Positions 36,568 through 44,295 of a stretch of DNA of 64,000 nucleotides are shown in pieces. Source of the stretch: an uncultured Croceitalea sp. (GTDB taxonomy: Bacteria > Bacteroidota > Bacteroidia > Flavobacteriales > Flavobacteriaceae); contig CANLWK010000001.1 of NCBI GenBank assembly GCA_947494805.1, positions 1,054,001 to 1,118,000 of the forward strand, given 5' to 3'. The notes below the pieces were generated by a model. The model searched no databases and had not been told where the DNA came from. It saw only the letters and a list, made by a program, of their open reading frames with translations. Positions within the stretch are counted from its first letter, which is position 1; the number at the start of each line of letters is the position of its first letter. The translations under genes were made by a program, and so were the position numbers.

Positions 36568-37260
36568 TTATGGTTGGGGAATGTTATTCAGTTGTTTGTT
36601 TGGTGAAAACCCCTTTATCAAAAGCCAAAACGTGAATACGATCATATGTAGACCGTTGTGGAAGAAGGGATACATGCCAACATACAAGTCGAAAATGTTT
36701 AACCAACTTGCAGTGAAAACAATAATCATGGCGACCATGCCCCAAGCGGATAGTATACGCGGCACCAATTTTGTTTTGAAGAGATAATAGAAAAACAAAA
36801 GGGTAGAAGAACTATAGAGGATAAGCACCATAAAATGTGACCATAGATGGTCTTTTACTTTGGCCAGGCCCAACAATTGAAACTGCTCGATATCATGGGT
36901 CGATGAATTTAATGCCTCCTGTGCTAGGGACAACAATGAAAGGTGGCTCAGATCACCAAAAAGGGCTACAGCGAATGAAGTAGTCCAAAATACTAAAAAT
37001 GCCAAGGCCAATCTGGGGTTGAATTTTTTCAACAATGGATAAAGAATGCCAACGACGACGACCCACATGAGGTTCGTGATGAAACTCAATAAAATCACAA
37101 AGCGCATTTGTACGGCTTGTATATTGATGGTCTGCAAAAATTCAGGTGTTCTCGCCATAGACGAGGATAGGCCTCGAAACATATTTGATGGAACTCCTGT
37201 GGCAATAATGATCAGAAAGAGTAGGCCGATAATTCGGCCCAGATTTTTGTTTGATTTCAT
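36568..37260 (-). CDS. DUF4386-like membrane protein
   Basis: A 230-residue protein with six predicted membrane helices. GRIIGLLFLIIIATGVPSNM at the N-terminus and the spacing of LLSFITNLMWVVVVGILYPL and FLVFWTTSFAVALF fit the DUF4386 family. It is probably an inner-membrane protein of unknown function. It begins with a variant of the same leader sequence as its two neighbours, suggesting common control or local duplication of the leader. Confidence 0.65.
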   Translation of the reverse strand: MKSNKNLGRIIGLLFLIIIATGVPSNMFRGLSSSMARTPEFLQTINIQAVQMRFVILLSFITNLMWVVVVGILYPLLKKFNPRLALAFLVFWTTSFAVALFGDLSHLSLLSLAQEALNSSTHDIEQFQLLGLAKVKDHLWSHFMVLILYSSSTLLFFYYLFKTKLVPRILSAWGMVAMIIVFTASWLNIFDLYVGMYPFFHNGLHMIVFTFWLLIKGFSPNKQLNNIPQP

Positions 37261-37278
37261 TGTTCTTCGTTTTTTGAT
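37258..37278 (-). repeat. Repeated leader and start, copy B (variant)
   Basis: In gene orientation ATCAAAAAACGAAGAACAATG. The first 13 bases match copies A and C, then it diverges before the ATG. Confidence 0.55.
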
Positions 37279-37310
37279 GGATGCCCCAATCTGTGCGGGC
37301 AGTTAGTTAC

Positions 37311-37757
37311 TTATGAAAGCTTAAAAAGTGTTTTTATATAGTTGCGGTACACATAGCCCCAAGGGATAATTACGATATCAAGAAGCGCTCCCATACCATT
37401 GGCGCCATAGAGTTCGAGGGCCGTTTCATCAAGACTTCCTGCAGCTTTTAACGGCAAATATGCAATAACCAACCATAACGTTTTGTAGAACAGTTGCAAC
37501 AAAAGCAACGGCAACATTTTAAGGGGATAACGAATGCCAAGTCCCATCAGGGCAGCATAGGCCGCCCAAAAACTATAGGCTACTGCTTCCAGTGGGTCTA
37601 GAAGTTCGGTTTCGGTGAGAATGGATGACCACATCTGATATCCGAATACCAAAAACACAAAACCATAAAAGGTTTTCATCAGGTACCAACGCCATTTGGG
37701 GACACCTTTACGTTCATAAAAAGATTGGGGCATGGCCCTTGATTCTTCTGAATTCAT
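37311..37757 (-). CDS. Hypothetical small membrane protein
   Basis: I do not recognise the family. The 148 residues have a basic N-terminus (RKGVPKWRWYLMKTFYG) and four hydrophobic segments (about 30-48, 62-80, 84-104 and 122-140). It ends in a basic tail (YRNYIKTLFKLS), so it is probably an integral inner-membrane protein. Its first eight bases and its leader are identical to those of the 35613-36440 gene. Confidence 0.65.
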   Translation of the reverse strand: MNSEESRAMPQSFYERKGVPKWRWYLMKTFYGFVFLVFGYQMWSSILTETELLDPLEAVAYSFWAAYAALMGLGIRYPLKMLPLLLLQLFYKTLWLVIAYLPLKAAGSLDETALELYGANGMGALLDIVIIPWGYVYRNYIKTLFKLS

Positions 37758-37776
37758 GATTGTTCGTTTTTTGATT
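37750..37776 (-). repeat. Repeated leader and start, copy C
   Basis: Identical over 27 bases to copy A at 36433-36459, covering AATCAAAAAACGAACAATC and the following ATGAATTC. Confidence 0.7.
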
Positions 37777-37830
37777 GATACCGCCCTAACCTGTGTCAGG
37801 ACGGCGAATTGATGATTGATTGATGAATAA

Positions 37831-38379
37831 TTACTCCAAGTTTGAAAAATCGATGTTTTTTAAGGTTCCTTTAAACGCTACTTCGGCATCTGGCGCTATC
37901 CTGCAATGGATGCTGTGGTACGACAGATTCAGTTTTGCGGTACTCTCGTCTTGCATATGCAATTGCAAGGCTTTCCCAGTAAGGGTGTTCGTGGCTTCAA
38001 AATATGCTTCCGAACCTATCTCCAAGGTATGAAGCTGATTATTGTGGATGTAGAGCAGTATAGAGTCATTGCCAATGCTTGCTTTGCCCATTGTTATGGT
38101 CAGTTCGTCATTTTCAATATGTATTTTTAGCGAGTCTAAAAGGTTTTTGGGAGCGCCAACTTTTAATTGTGTTAGTGTGTCTTGTGTGTAGCGAACCATG
38201 ACCTCACTGCTTACCTTTAGTTTGGTGAAAGGTACTAGTGTTCTCTCTTCAGAGACATAAGCACCGCTTCCGCTTGCCTCCCCTTTTTTTACGTATGTAT
38301 GAAAGGTAAGCTGAAAGGCCAAAAAGAACAGTGCCAAAACTGCGAAGGCAACAATAAGAATGATATTACTCTTTTTCAT
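37831..38379 (-). CDS. Membrane-anchored GIN-like (DUF2807) protein
   Basis: A 182-residue protein with an N-terminal hydrophobic helix (residues 5-26, NIILIVAFAVLALFFLAFQL). The extracytoplasmic beta-rich domain (VPFTKLKVSSEVMVRYTQDT, GSEAYFEATNTLTGKALQLH) follows the GIN pattern in a shortened form. It overlaps the GntR regulator gene by 14 bases and is the last gene of the ABC operon, so it is probably co-regulated with a transporter. Role unknown. Confidence 0.7.
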   Translation of the reverse strand: MKKSNIILIVAFAVLALFFLAFQLTFHTYVKKGEASGSGAYVSEERTLVPFTKLKVSSEVMVRYTQDTLTQLKVGAPKNLLDSLKIHIENDELTITMGKASIGNDSILLYIHNNQLHTLEIGSEAYFEATNTLTGKALQLHMQDESTAKLNLSYHSIHCRIAPDAEVAFKGTLKNIDFSNLE

Positions 38380-38728
38380 GTTGGTCGTATAGGTTTTTTA
38401 CTTCTTCAAAGGTGACATCGAGTAGGCGCATTTGTTTAAAAACATCGGGCAATGTCTGTTCTTTGAATTCATTTCTTTTTATGTCAAGTACTTTCTCATA
38501 ACCATCTTTTGAAACAAAATAGCCAATGCCCCTTTTGTTGTAGATGACTTCCAACTCTTGCAAATGGTTAAAGGCGCGAATGGCCGTATTTGGATTCACC
38601 TCGACCATCACCGCTACTTCACGTACAGACGGAATCCGCTCTTCATCTTGCCATCTGCGTACCAAAATATTCTCGTAGAAGAAATCTACAATCTGTAAAT
38701 AAATAGGTTTGGTATTGTCAAAATCCAT
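38366..38728 (-). CDS. GntR-family transcriptional regulator, YtrA type
   Basis: A 120-residue repressor-like protein. The winged helix-turn-helix occupies about 10-78 (RIPSVREVAVMVEVNPNTAI, RAFNHLQELEVIYNKRGIGY). The C-terminal tail of about 40 residues is a short dimerisation helix, as in the YtrA subfamily, which controls linked ABC transporters. It lies within the transporter operon and is therefore likely to bind the palindrome at 40321-40344 and regulate its own operon. Any ligand is unknown. Confidence 0.88.
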   Translation of the reverse strand: MDFDNTKPIYLQIVDFFYENILVRRWQDEERIPSVREVAVMVEVNPNTAIRAFNHLQELEVIYNKRGIGYFVSKDGYEKVLDIKRNEFKEQTLPDVFKQMRLLDVTFEEVKNLYDQHEKE

Positions 38729-38731
38729 TCG

Positions 38732-39484
38732 TTATGCTTCCCTTTCCACAAGCTTAAAATAGGTTACTATTAACATAATAGGTCCTGAGATGATGGCAAA
38801 CAACCCTTTTCCCAGAACTGATAAATCACTTTCGGTTTTTTCCATGGCCTGATTCCGCAAAGGACCTCCGTTAAAGACATCATATCCGTAATTGAGCAGA
38901 CCATACGCAACCATATTGAATAGAACAAAAACTAAAACGGTGAAAATGATGAAAAGTAAGGTCTTTCCGATACGGTTGTTTTTAAATGTGATGGCTCCAA
39001 AGAGAAAAACAGGTTGTATGGTCATGTATATTGCAACCGCTTGCCAATATCCCACGGAAAACAAGGTCGACATTGCAAAATCGGCCCCTAACACCAAACT
39101 GCCAAAAAAGATGGACATGCCCCCAACAAGCAGACCCATTACTGAAAATACTGCCGTGTACAATACTGCTGTGGTCAACCAAACCGCAGTAATCCGCTCA
39201 AACGGCGAAATGGGCAGGGTGAAATAGAGTTGATTGGCCTTGGTGTTATGCGCCTCCCTAAAAAAAGAAAAACTTAGTAGAGAACCAGAGATAAAATAGA
39301 TAAAACCAAAGGCACCCATGAATTCTTCGCTGTCCAGCTTTTTATCCCATAATTGCGCGAAAACACAGAGCATAAATAAAAGTCCTGCTGATACCAATAA
39401 GGTCGTGCCAATGGTATTTTTAGCCAATACCACATCTCTTTTGATATGGTTTATGATACGGCGTATATCGAAAGCTTTAGACAT
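38732..39484 (-). CDS. ABC-2 type transporter permease-like protein
   Basis: A 250-residue inner-membrane protein with six hydrophobic helices and a short cytoplasmic N-terminus (FDIRRIINHIKRDVVLAKNT). It overlaps the ATP-binding protein gene by eight bases and is followed by the GntR regulator after three bases, so it is the natural membrane partner of that ATPase. The substrate is unknown. Such GntR-linked transporters are often induced by cell-wall stress in Firmicutes; that role is not shown here. Confidence 0.8.
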   Translation of the reverse strand: MSKAFDIRRIINHIKRDVVLAKNTIGTTLLVSAGLLFMLCVFAQLWDKKLDSEEFMGAFGFIYFISGSLLSFSFFREAHNTKANQLYFTLPISPFERITAVWLTTAVLYTAVFSVMGLLVGGMSIFFGSLVLGADFAMSTLFSVGYWQAVAIYMTIQPVFLFGAITFKNNRIGKTLLFIIFTVLVFVLFNMVAYGLLNYGYDVFNGGPLRNQAMEKTESDLSVLGKGLFAIISGPIMLIVTYFKLVEREA

Positions 39485-40316
39485 GGGTACTGTTTTTTAG
39501 CATAGTATTGATGGCCGTATTTTCCATTAGAACCGCACTGAAAAGTAGTTCAAGATCTACTTCTGTTTCATCTTTATCACCACGCGCCATAACGCTTTTT
39601 CCACCAAAACCAGTTTCGGTAAAAAGTGCGGAATCTTCGGTGCTTTTTGGTTTGCCAAACCAAAATAGTTCAGAAACCTTTACCAAAGATGCATCAAAAA
39701 CGACTTTGGTCTCATCAAGAACAAGAACATGGTTGATCAGACTGTGAAGGTCACGCACCTGATGTGTTGAAATAATGATACACTTATTTTCATCGGCAAT
39801 GGTGGCCATAATTTTGCGAAATTGGCTTTTTGACGGTATGTCCAACCCGTTTGTGGGTTCGTCCATAAGTAAAATTGAAGTGTTGACGGCAATACCGAAG
39901 GCAATCAAAACCTTCTTCTTTTGTCCAAAAGATAGTCGGGCAATGTGATGTTTCGGTGATAACTTAAATTCAGCTATTAAATCATAAAACTGTTTTCTTG
40001 AAAAATTGGGGTAAAAGGGGCCTGTAATTTTTTCGTAAGTAGCGATGGTCACTTTGGGCAACTCAAAATCTTCGGGGACCAAGAATAACTGTTCAAGTGT
40101 AGGGGCATTTCTGTGCGTCCAGTTTTCATTATTTACGGAGAATTCACCAGATTTGGCACGTAACAATCCAGATATGATTTTGAGCAATGTACTCTTACCT
40201 TCACCATTTTTGCCAAAGAGCCCATAAATATTGCCCTGTTCAAAATGCGTTGAGATATTGCTCAAGACCATGCCGCTCTTCGGATAGTGATAATAAAGGC
40301 TATTAATTGATATCAT
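39477..40316 (-). CDS. ABC transporter ATP-binding protein
   Basis: A 279-residue ATPase, first gene of the operon. Walker A is GKNGEGKST (about 35-43), the signature is LSFGQKKKV (about 129), Walker B is ILLMDEPTNGLD (about 149) and the switch His is in IISTHQVRD. It resembles the YtrB/YhcH type that pairs with a GntR regulator and an ABC-2 permease. The start codon lies five bases downstream of a palindromic operator and about 30 bases after a strong -7 box. Confidence 0.9.
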   Translation of the reverse strand: MISINSLYYHYPKSGMVLSNISTHFEQGNIYGLFGKNGEGKSTLLKIISGLLRAKSGEFSVNNENWTHRNAPTLEQLFLVPEDFELPKVTIATYEKITGPFYPNFSRKQFYDLIAEFKLSPKHHIARLSFGQKKKVLIAFGIAVNTSILLMDEPTNGLDIPSKSQFRKIMATIADENKCIIISTHQVRDLHSLINHVLVLDETKVVFDASLVKVSELFWFGKPKSTEDSALFTETGFGGKSVMARGDKDETEVDLELLFSAVLMENTAINTMLKNSTHV

Positions 40317-40320
40317 ATCT

Positions 40321-40344
40321 AGTGTATTAGATAACTAGTACACT
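40321..40344 (-). promoter_or_regulatory. GntR-type operator palindrome
   Basis: AGTGTATTAG, four bases, then CTAGTACACT: ten-base arms that match as an inverted repeat at nine positions. It covers the predicted transcription start between the -7 box (40346-40353) and the ATG of the ABC ATPase. A bound repressor would block transcription. The pattern resembles the YtrA-type GntR sites. Confidence 0.75.
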
Positions 40345-40345
40345 G

Positions 40346-40376
40346 CAAATATAGAAAAGATTTTTAACTCGCCAAA
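40346..40376 (-). promoter_or_regulatory. Promoter of the ABC/GntR operon
   Basis: On the minus strand TTTG (40373-40376), exactly 19 bases, then TATATTTG (40346-40353). This is a full match to the Bacteroidota -33/-7 consensus, placed directly upstream of the operator. Confidence 0.75.
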
Positions 40377-40468
40377 TTATTGTCGATTGTTGCGATGCTT
40401 CATGGCTTTCTGGTAGGCAATCTTGGGCGGAGTTAAAGGAGAATTAAAAAAGTAAATGTTTGATGCTG

Positions 40469-41062
40469 TCAATACTGGGGACCATAGCGGTAGTGCCCTA
40501 TAATCTTATAATCAAAAAGACAGTCTTGCAATACCTGACCACTGCCAATATTATGTATGATCAATGGTCTTGTGCCTTGGGCGTTCTTTAGTTTGGTCAC
40601 CAAGCCTATATGGGTGAGACCGCCACCCAAGCTCCAGCATACGATATCGCCCGCGCTATAATTTTCTGATACTTTGGTCATGGGAAGGATAGCGCCAAAA
40701 CGGTCAAAAAAGGTCATCAAATTAGGCACACGTCTATGGTCAATGTTTTTATCAGTATGCTGTAAACCCCAATTTTTGGGATAAGCATCAAAATTGCGAA
40801 CCATATCTTCATGGACCTCTTTTTGAAGATCTATACCTAACTTTCGATAGGCGCGAATGACCACATCGGTACAGACACCTTTGTCTTTTGGTACGTCGCC
40901 GTTAGGGTAACTCATTGAAAAATAGGCTGGGTCATAGGTCACGTTGTCTTTCGTTAGGGTAGCTGCTGAATCGGCCAGTTGCCCAAAGAACTCTTGCTGG
41001 GCTTGCAAAGTGATACTCCATACCAAAAAGACTATAATACCGGAATGTTTTGTGAACATCAA
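40469..41062 (-). CDS. DUF1287 family secreted protein
   Basis: A 197-residue protein with a signal peptide (HSGIIVFLVWSITLQAQ). The mature domain has the DUF1287 signature: YDPAYFSMSYPNGDVPKDKG, then VCTDVVIRAYRKLGIDLQ. A conserved Cys, His in GGGLTHIGLVT and the Asp pattern resemble an NlpC/P60-like cysteine hydrolase fold. It may be a cell-wall amidase, but that is an inference from the fold. It is nine bases downstream of the gene at 41072-41539. Confidence 0.8.
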   Translation of the reverse strand: MMFTKHSGIIVFLVWSITLQAQQEFFGQLADSAATLTKDNVTYDPAYFSMSYPNGDVPKDKGVCTDVVIRAYRKLGIDLQKEVHEDMVRNFDAYPKNWGLQHTDKNIDHRRVPNLMTFFDRFGAILPMTKVSENYSAGDIVCWSLGGGLTHIGLVTKLKNAQGTRPLIIHNIGSGQVLQDCLFDYKIIGHYRYGPQY

Positions 41063-41071
41063 TACAATGAT

Positions 41072-41539
41072 TTAGCCCAGTTTGTCAAATTCCCTTTTTT
41101 GTTGGCCCTTAAGCTCAAGTTCATTCTCCATTTTGAGCTTTGTAGGGCGTTGCATAAATAGAAACAAAAGCAGCACCCCACCAATGGTCAAAAACAATAA
41201 ATTTCCAGTGGTGGCGAACCACACAATGTTCAGCAGGGCAGGTCCCTCCAACAAGGCCCATTTAATGAGGGATGCCGTTTGATAGCCCGCCAGTTTCTTT
41301 TGTAGGTTTTCCGTCTTTTTAAGATTACCAAGCATGATTTTAAATAGGAACGTACTTGCAAAAACACCGCCAAGGGCTATAATGGGAAAAACATAGATAA
41401 AGATATCGTCACCTAAACTGCCATTCATTTGAACGTCAGTGTTCAAATAGAATATAGTTGCTGCCAACAGTGGGCCTGCAAGCAAGGCGAGATGTAGTAT
41501 GGATAGTGTTTTAATAGGGTTCTTAGCAGTTGTCATCAT
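41072..41539 (-). CDS. Hypothetical four-helix membrane protein
   Basis: I do not recognise a characterised family. The 155 residues hold four hydrophobic helices (about 12-28, 44-66, 88-106 and 110-130) and a charged C-terminus (PTKLKMENELELKGQQKREF). It is probably an inner-membrane protein, co-transcribed with the DUF1287 gene nine bases downstream. Confidence 0.65.
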   Translation of the reverse strand: MMTTAKNPIKTLSILHLALLAGPLLAATIFYLNTDVQMNGSLGDDIFIYVFPIIALGGVFASTFLFKIMLGNLKKTENLQKKLAGYQTASLIKWALLEGPALLNIVWFATTGNLLFLTIGGVLLLFLFMQRPTKLKMENELELKGQQKREFDKLG

Positions 41540-41619
41540 AGAATTTTGCTATTGTATTATGTTTGAAAATACGCTTTATCAATGAAATATAGGGCGAATA
41601 CAGATACGCGGCTTTGTAA

Positions 41620-42174
41620 TCACTTGTATTCAGGCCAAATAGTCTCAAACCATTCGCAGACTACGAGCATTTCTTCAGTTGGTTGTTGTCCGCTTTCTTT
41701 CATAGCTCCCGCAAAAAAATCCCAGTGTGCATTTTTCCACCTTTTGAGCGGTTCAATAGTGGTGCCCATATCCAGTTCGGCATAGCCGTAAGCTATTTGA
41801 TTGAACGGAATTGTATCCACTTTTCTGATTTCAATGATGGCTTGTGCTTTTCCGTCAAAATTGGTAATGATATGTTGTGTGCCAACTTCTGGCAAATCGA
41901 TACTGGCTTCTTCATACCATAAATACAGACCGGAAGACGCTTGTTTTTTGCCGGTCAACGTTAGTTGTGCAAGTCGGTTCGCATCTTTTCTGTTATTGTG
42001 GAAAAACCAAGATTCTGGCATCTCGCCATTCTTGAACTCTGGGTTTGCGTCCGTAAAATCGCTCCACATGTCCACAACCGTCGGATCAATACCATTTTCA
42101 ATGTTAGTTTTCTTTTCTGTTTCGCTTTTACAGCTCATTAAAATCAAAAGGAGGAGGGCAGGGAGGTGTTTCAT
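41620..42174 (-). CDS. ASCH domain lipoprotein
   Basis: A 184-residue protein with a lipoprotein signal ending in LMSC (Cys15). The remaining 150 residues have the ASCH beta-barrel layout: FFHNNRKDANRLAQLTLTGK as the conserved helix and strand, then KKQASSGLYLWYEE, and a C-terminal WKNAHWDFFAG. ASCH domains are usually cytoplasmic and RNA- or nucleotide-binding, so export as a lipoprotein is unusual. Function unknown. Confidence 0.78.
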   Translation of the reverse strand: MKHLPALLLLILMSCKSETEKKTNIENGIDPTVVDMWSDFTDANPEFKNGEMPESWFFHNNRKDANRLAQLTLTGKKQASSGLYLWYEEASIDLPEVGTQHIITNFDGKAQAIIEIRKVDTIPFNQIAYGYAELDMGTTIEPLKRWKNAHWDFFAGAMKESGQQPTEEMLVVCEWFETIWPEYK

Positions 42175-42259
42175 TTTTGTATTTCACATATTGGTGTGGA
42201 GTGGTACAATATACATGTTATAACACCTATTTGTAGCAGAACCACATTATTTTTATGCT

Positions 42260-42640
42260 ATGGAAAAGAAAATACCGAAAAGACTGGTCTTTGTGTACAA
42301 TGCCAATTCAGGGGCAAGAAACGCCTTAATGGACAGTATGCACAAAGTATTTAGTCCGTCAACATATTACTGCAAGCTTTGTGATATCACTTTTGGTGTG
42401 GTCACCGAAAATCGTACTTGGAGAAAGTTTCGACAACAAAGCGAATACCAAATGACTTTTTTGCATAAAGATGAGTTCGCTAAAAAGTATGCCAGCAAGT
42501 TTGGCTATAAGTTTGAGTTTCCCATTGTATTGGTAGAAGGTGAAAAGGGTTTGGAAGTCTTGATTACGACCCAAGAAGTTAACGAGTTAAAGACAGCCCA
42601 GGGTTTGATTCGGCTTTTGAAAGAGCGTACATTAAAATAG
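42260..42640 (+). CDS. Conserved small protein of unknown function
   Basis: A 126-residue soluble protein beginning MEKKIPKRLVFVYNANSGAR, a strand-loop that superficially recalls a nucleotide-binding loop. YYCKLCDITFGVVTEN contains a CxxC pair. The C-terminal half (FEFPIVLVEGEKGLEVLITT, then QEVNELKTAQGLIRLL) alternates strands and helix. I recall similar unannotated proteins in Bacteroidota but no function. There is no signal peptide and no operon partner on this strand. Confidence 0.65.
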   Translation: MEKKIPKRLVFVYNANSGARNALMDSMHKVFSPSTYYCKLCDITFGVVTENRTWRKFRQQSEYQMTFLHKDEFAKKYASKFGYKFEFPIVLVEGEKGLEVLITTQEVNELKTAQGLIRLLKERTLK

Positions 42641-42685
42641 CATTTTTTGTATCATTTTGGGATAGTCAAAAGATAATGAGACCAA

Positions 42686-43588
42686 TTAGGTTTGGCCAAC
42701 ACTGCCAATAATACTATCATGCAATTGATATTCTCGACATAGTTCTTTCATTTTTTTGTAAAATGCACTGCGATAATACAGAGGCATTTCAGCACTTTTC
42801 GCGAAAAACTTTAGGTACTTACTTTCTAGATGTGGATAGTGCTTTTTAATCGCATTTTGCATTAAGGTTTTACTGCTGGCCTTTCCATTGCCATGCAGGG
42901 TAATGGTGGCAGGCAGTACATAATCCACTTGCTTTTTCTTAAAGGTTGAAAAAGCTAAGTGTAATTGTTCGGTAGTATCTGAAACATAAGGAATCAGGGG
43001 CATCATACTGATACCGGTCAAGAAGCCCTCGTTTAACGTTTTTTCAACGGCGAGCATCCGTTTAGATGGAGGCGTAGCTCCCGGTTCAAAGATTTTTCCA
43101 ATAGCATCTGAAACGGTAGAAAATGAAAAGCTGACAATAACACCTTTTTTAATACTGTTCAAATCTTCTGGTAAAATGGCGGTTTCGTTGATTTGATGTA
43201 GTAGATCAAAATCACGTACTATCAAATCTGACTTGGTAATAATATGTGCCGGAAAACGATGCTTTGCAATGACCTCTAACGCCTTTCGAGTAAGCTCATA
43301 TTTTTTTTCAACTTGTAAATAAGGGTCAGTGGCCGAGGAAAGCACAATAAAACCATATTGGTTTTTGCGGGCTCGACTGGCCAGTTGTTTGTTCAACAAT
43401 TCAATGGCATTGGTCTTCACTGAAAGGCTGGTCTCTAGGTTGGTGCCATATTTACTGCCCCGAATGTAACAGTAAAGGCAATTGAAGGAGCAGCTGCTAT
43501 ACGGATTAAAAGTATAGTCATCTAAAAACCAGTTATCCCTTTTCTTGGTTTTGTTCAGTACTGATTTAACCTCTATTTCCCTTGGCAT
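42686..43588 (-). CDS. SPL-family radical SAM protein
   Basis: A 300-residue radical SAM protein related to spore photoproduct lyase. The cluster motif is Cys33, Cys37 and Cys40 (CSFNCLYC), followed by YIRGSKYGTN. IVLSSATDPYLQVEKKYELT is the family's SAM- and substrate-binding segment. The full SPL of spore formers is not expected here. The gene's first 23 bases overlap the DNA alkylation repair gene upstream, so the two are coupled and a nucleic-acid repair role is plausible but unproven. Confidence 0.82.
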   Translation of the reverse strand: MPREIEVKSVLNKTKKRDNWFLDDYTFNPYSSCSFNCLYCYIRGSKYGTNLETSLSVKTNAIELLNKQLASRARKNQYGFIVLSSATDPYLQVEKKYELTRKALEVIAKHRFPAHIITKSDLIVRDFDLLHQINETAILPEDLNSIKKGVIVSFSFSTVSDAIGKIFEPGATPPSKRMLAVEKTLNEGFLTGISMMPLIPYVSDTTEQLHLAFSTFKKKQVDYVLPATITLHGNGKASSKTLMQNAIKKHYPHLESKYLKFFAKSAEMPLYYRSAFYKKMKELCREYQLHDSIIGSVGQT

Positions 43589-44294
43589 GTTTGTTTCTTT
43601 CCAGACCTATTCGAACTTTGGTGCGAAACCATTGCCCCACATTGTTTGGATTCTGAATATCTTCTTTAAAATAAGCAATTATTTCGGGATGAAACTTTGC
43701 TGTTGTCTTAGCGGCCCAGCCAACACCTTGTTTTATTTCTTTGTCCTTGGTATTGCCCAAAGTCAACAGTAATTGAAAAAGCTGCTGTGCATAAACTTTG
43801 TCAAGTCCCCATTTGATGGCATTGTGGAACCCGGCGCCCAAACTTCTGACGACCCAGTTGCTTGAATGTTGGGTCAACTGTTTCACTTTCGGAATTGTTC
43901 TCTCCGTGTGGTGCAAAAGGGCATGGCCAAAAACCCGTTCTCCAATGATATCGCAAATATGCCATGAGTCAGCTTTTGAGATGTATTCGGTTGCTTTTGC
44001 CAGTGATTCTTCAAAATGTTCACCAAGCCTTTGTTTTAGAACAATACCAATGATTACGTTTCCGCCGATGGTTTTGAGCTGGGCTATGAAATCGCACAGT
44101 TGTAGGTGCTTGTTTTGTGGAATCTCATTGTAGAGCATAAAACCACAGTGCTCTAGTAATGGAAATTTCACCTTCTTTGAAAGTAGCTCTTGGTCGATTA
44201 CCATTGCACATCTTGAAACACCAAAGTCATGATACGTTTGAATGCATTTGTGCAAGAGGGGAAGTAACTGCGATTTTCGCGTCAACACCTGCAT
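43566..44294 (-). CDS. DNA alkylation repair protein, AlkD-like HEAT repeats
   Basis: A 242-residue all-helical protein with the HEAT-like repeat pattern of the DNA alkylation repair family (SNWVVRSLGAGFHNAIKWGL, KEIKQGVGWAAKTTAKFHPE). AlkC/AlkD glycosylases remove alkylated bases by an Asp/Trp-dependent mechanism. The expected Trp/Asp residues cannot be assigned securely, so activity is uncertain. It sits one base after engB and overlaps the radical SAM gene downstream, in a minus-strand operon. Confidence 0.7.
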   Translation of the reverse strand: MQVLTRKSQLLPLLHKCIQTYHDFGVSRCAMVIDQELLSKKVKFPLLEHCGFMLYNEIPQNKHLQLCDFIAQLKTIGGNVIIGIVLKQRLGEHFEESLAKATEYISKADSWHICDIIGERVFGHALLHHTERTIPKVKQLTQHSSNWVVRSLGAGFHNAIKWGLDKVYAQQLFQLLLTLGNTKDKEIKQGVGWAAKTTAKFHPEIIAYFKEDIQNPNNVGQWFRTKVRIGLERNKHAKGNRG

Positions 44295-44295
44295 G

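Noticed and set aside
37820-38130. Two plus-strand frames of 70 and 74 codons over the GIN-like gene
   Set aside because: They are antisense to a supported gene and resemble no protein family.
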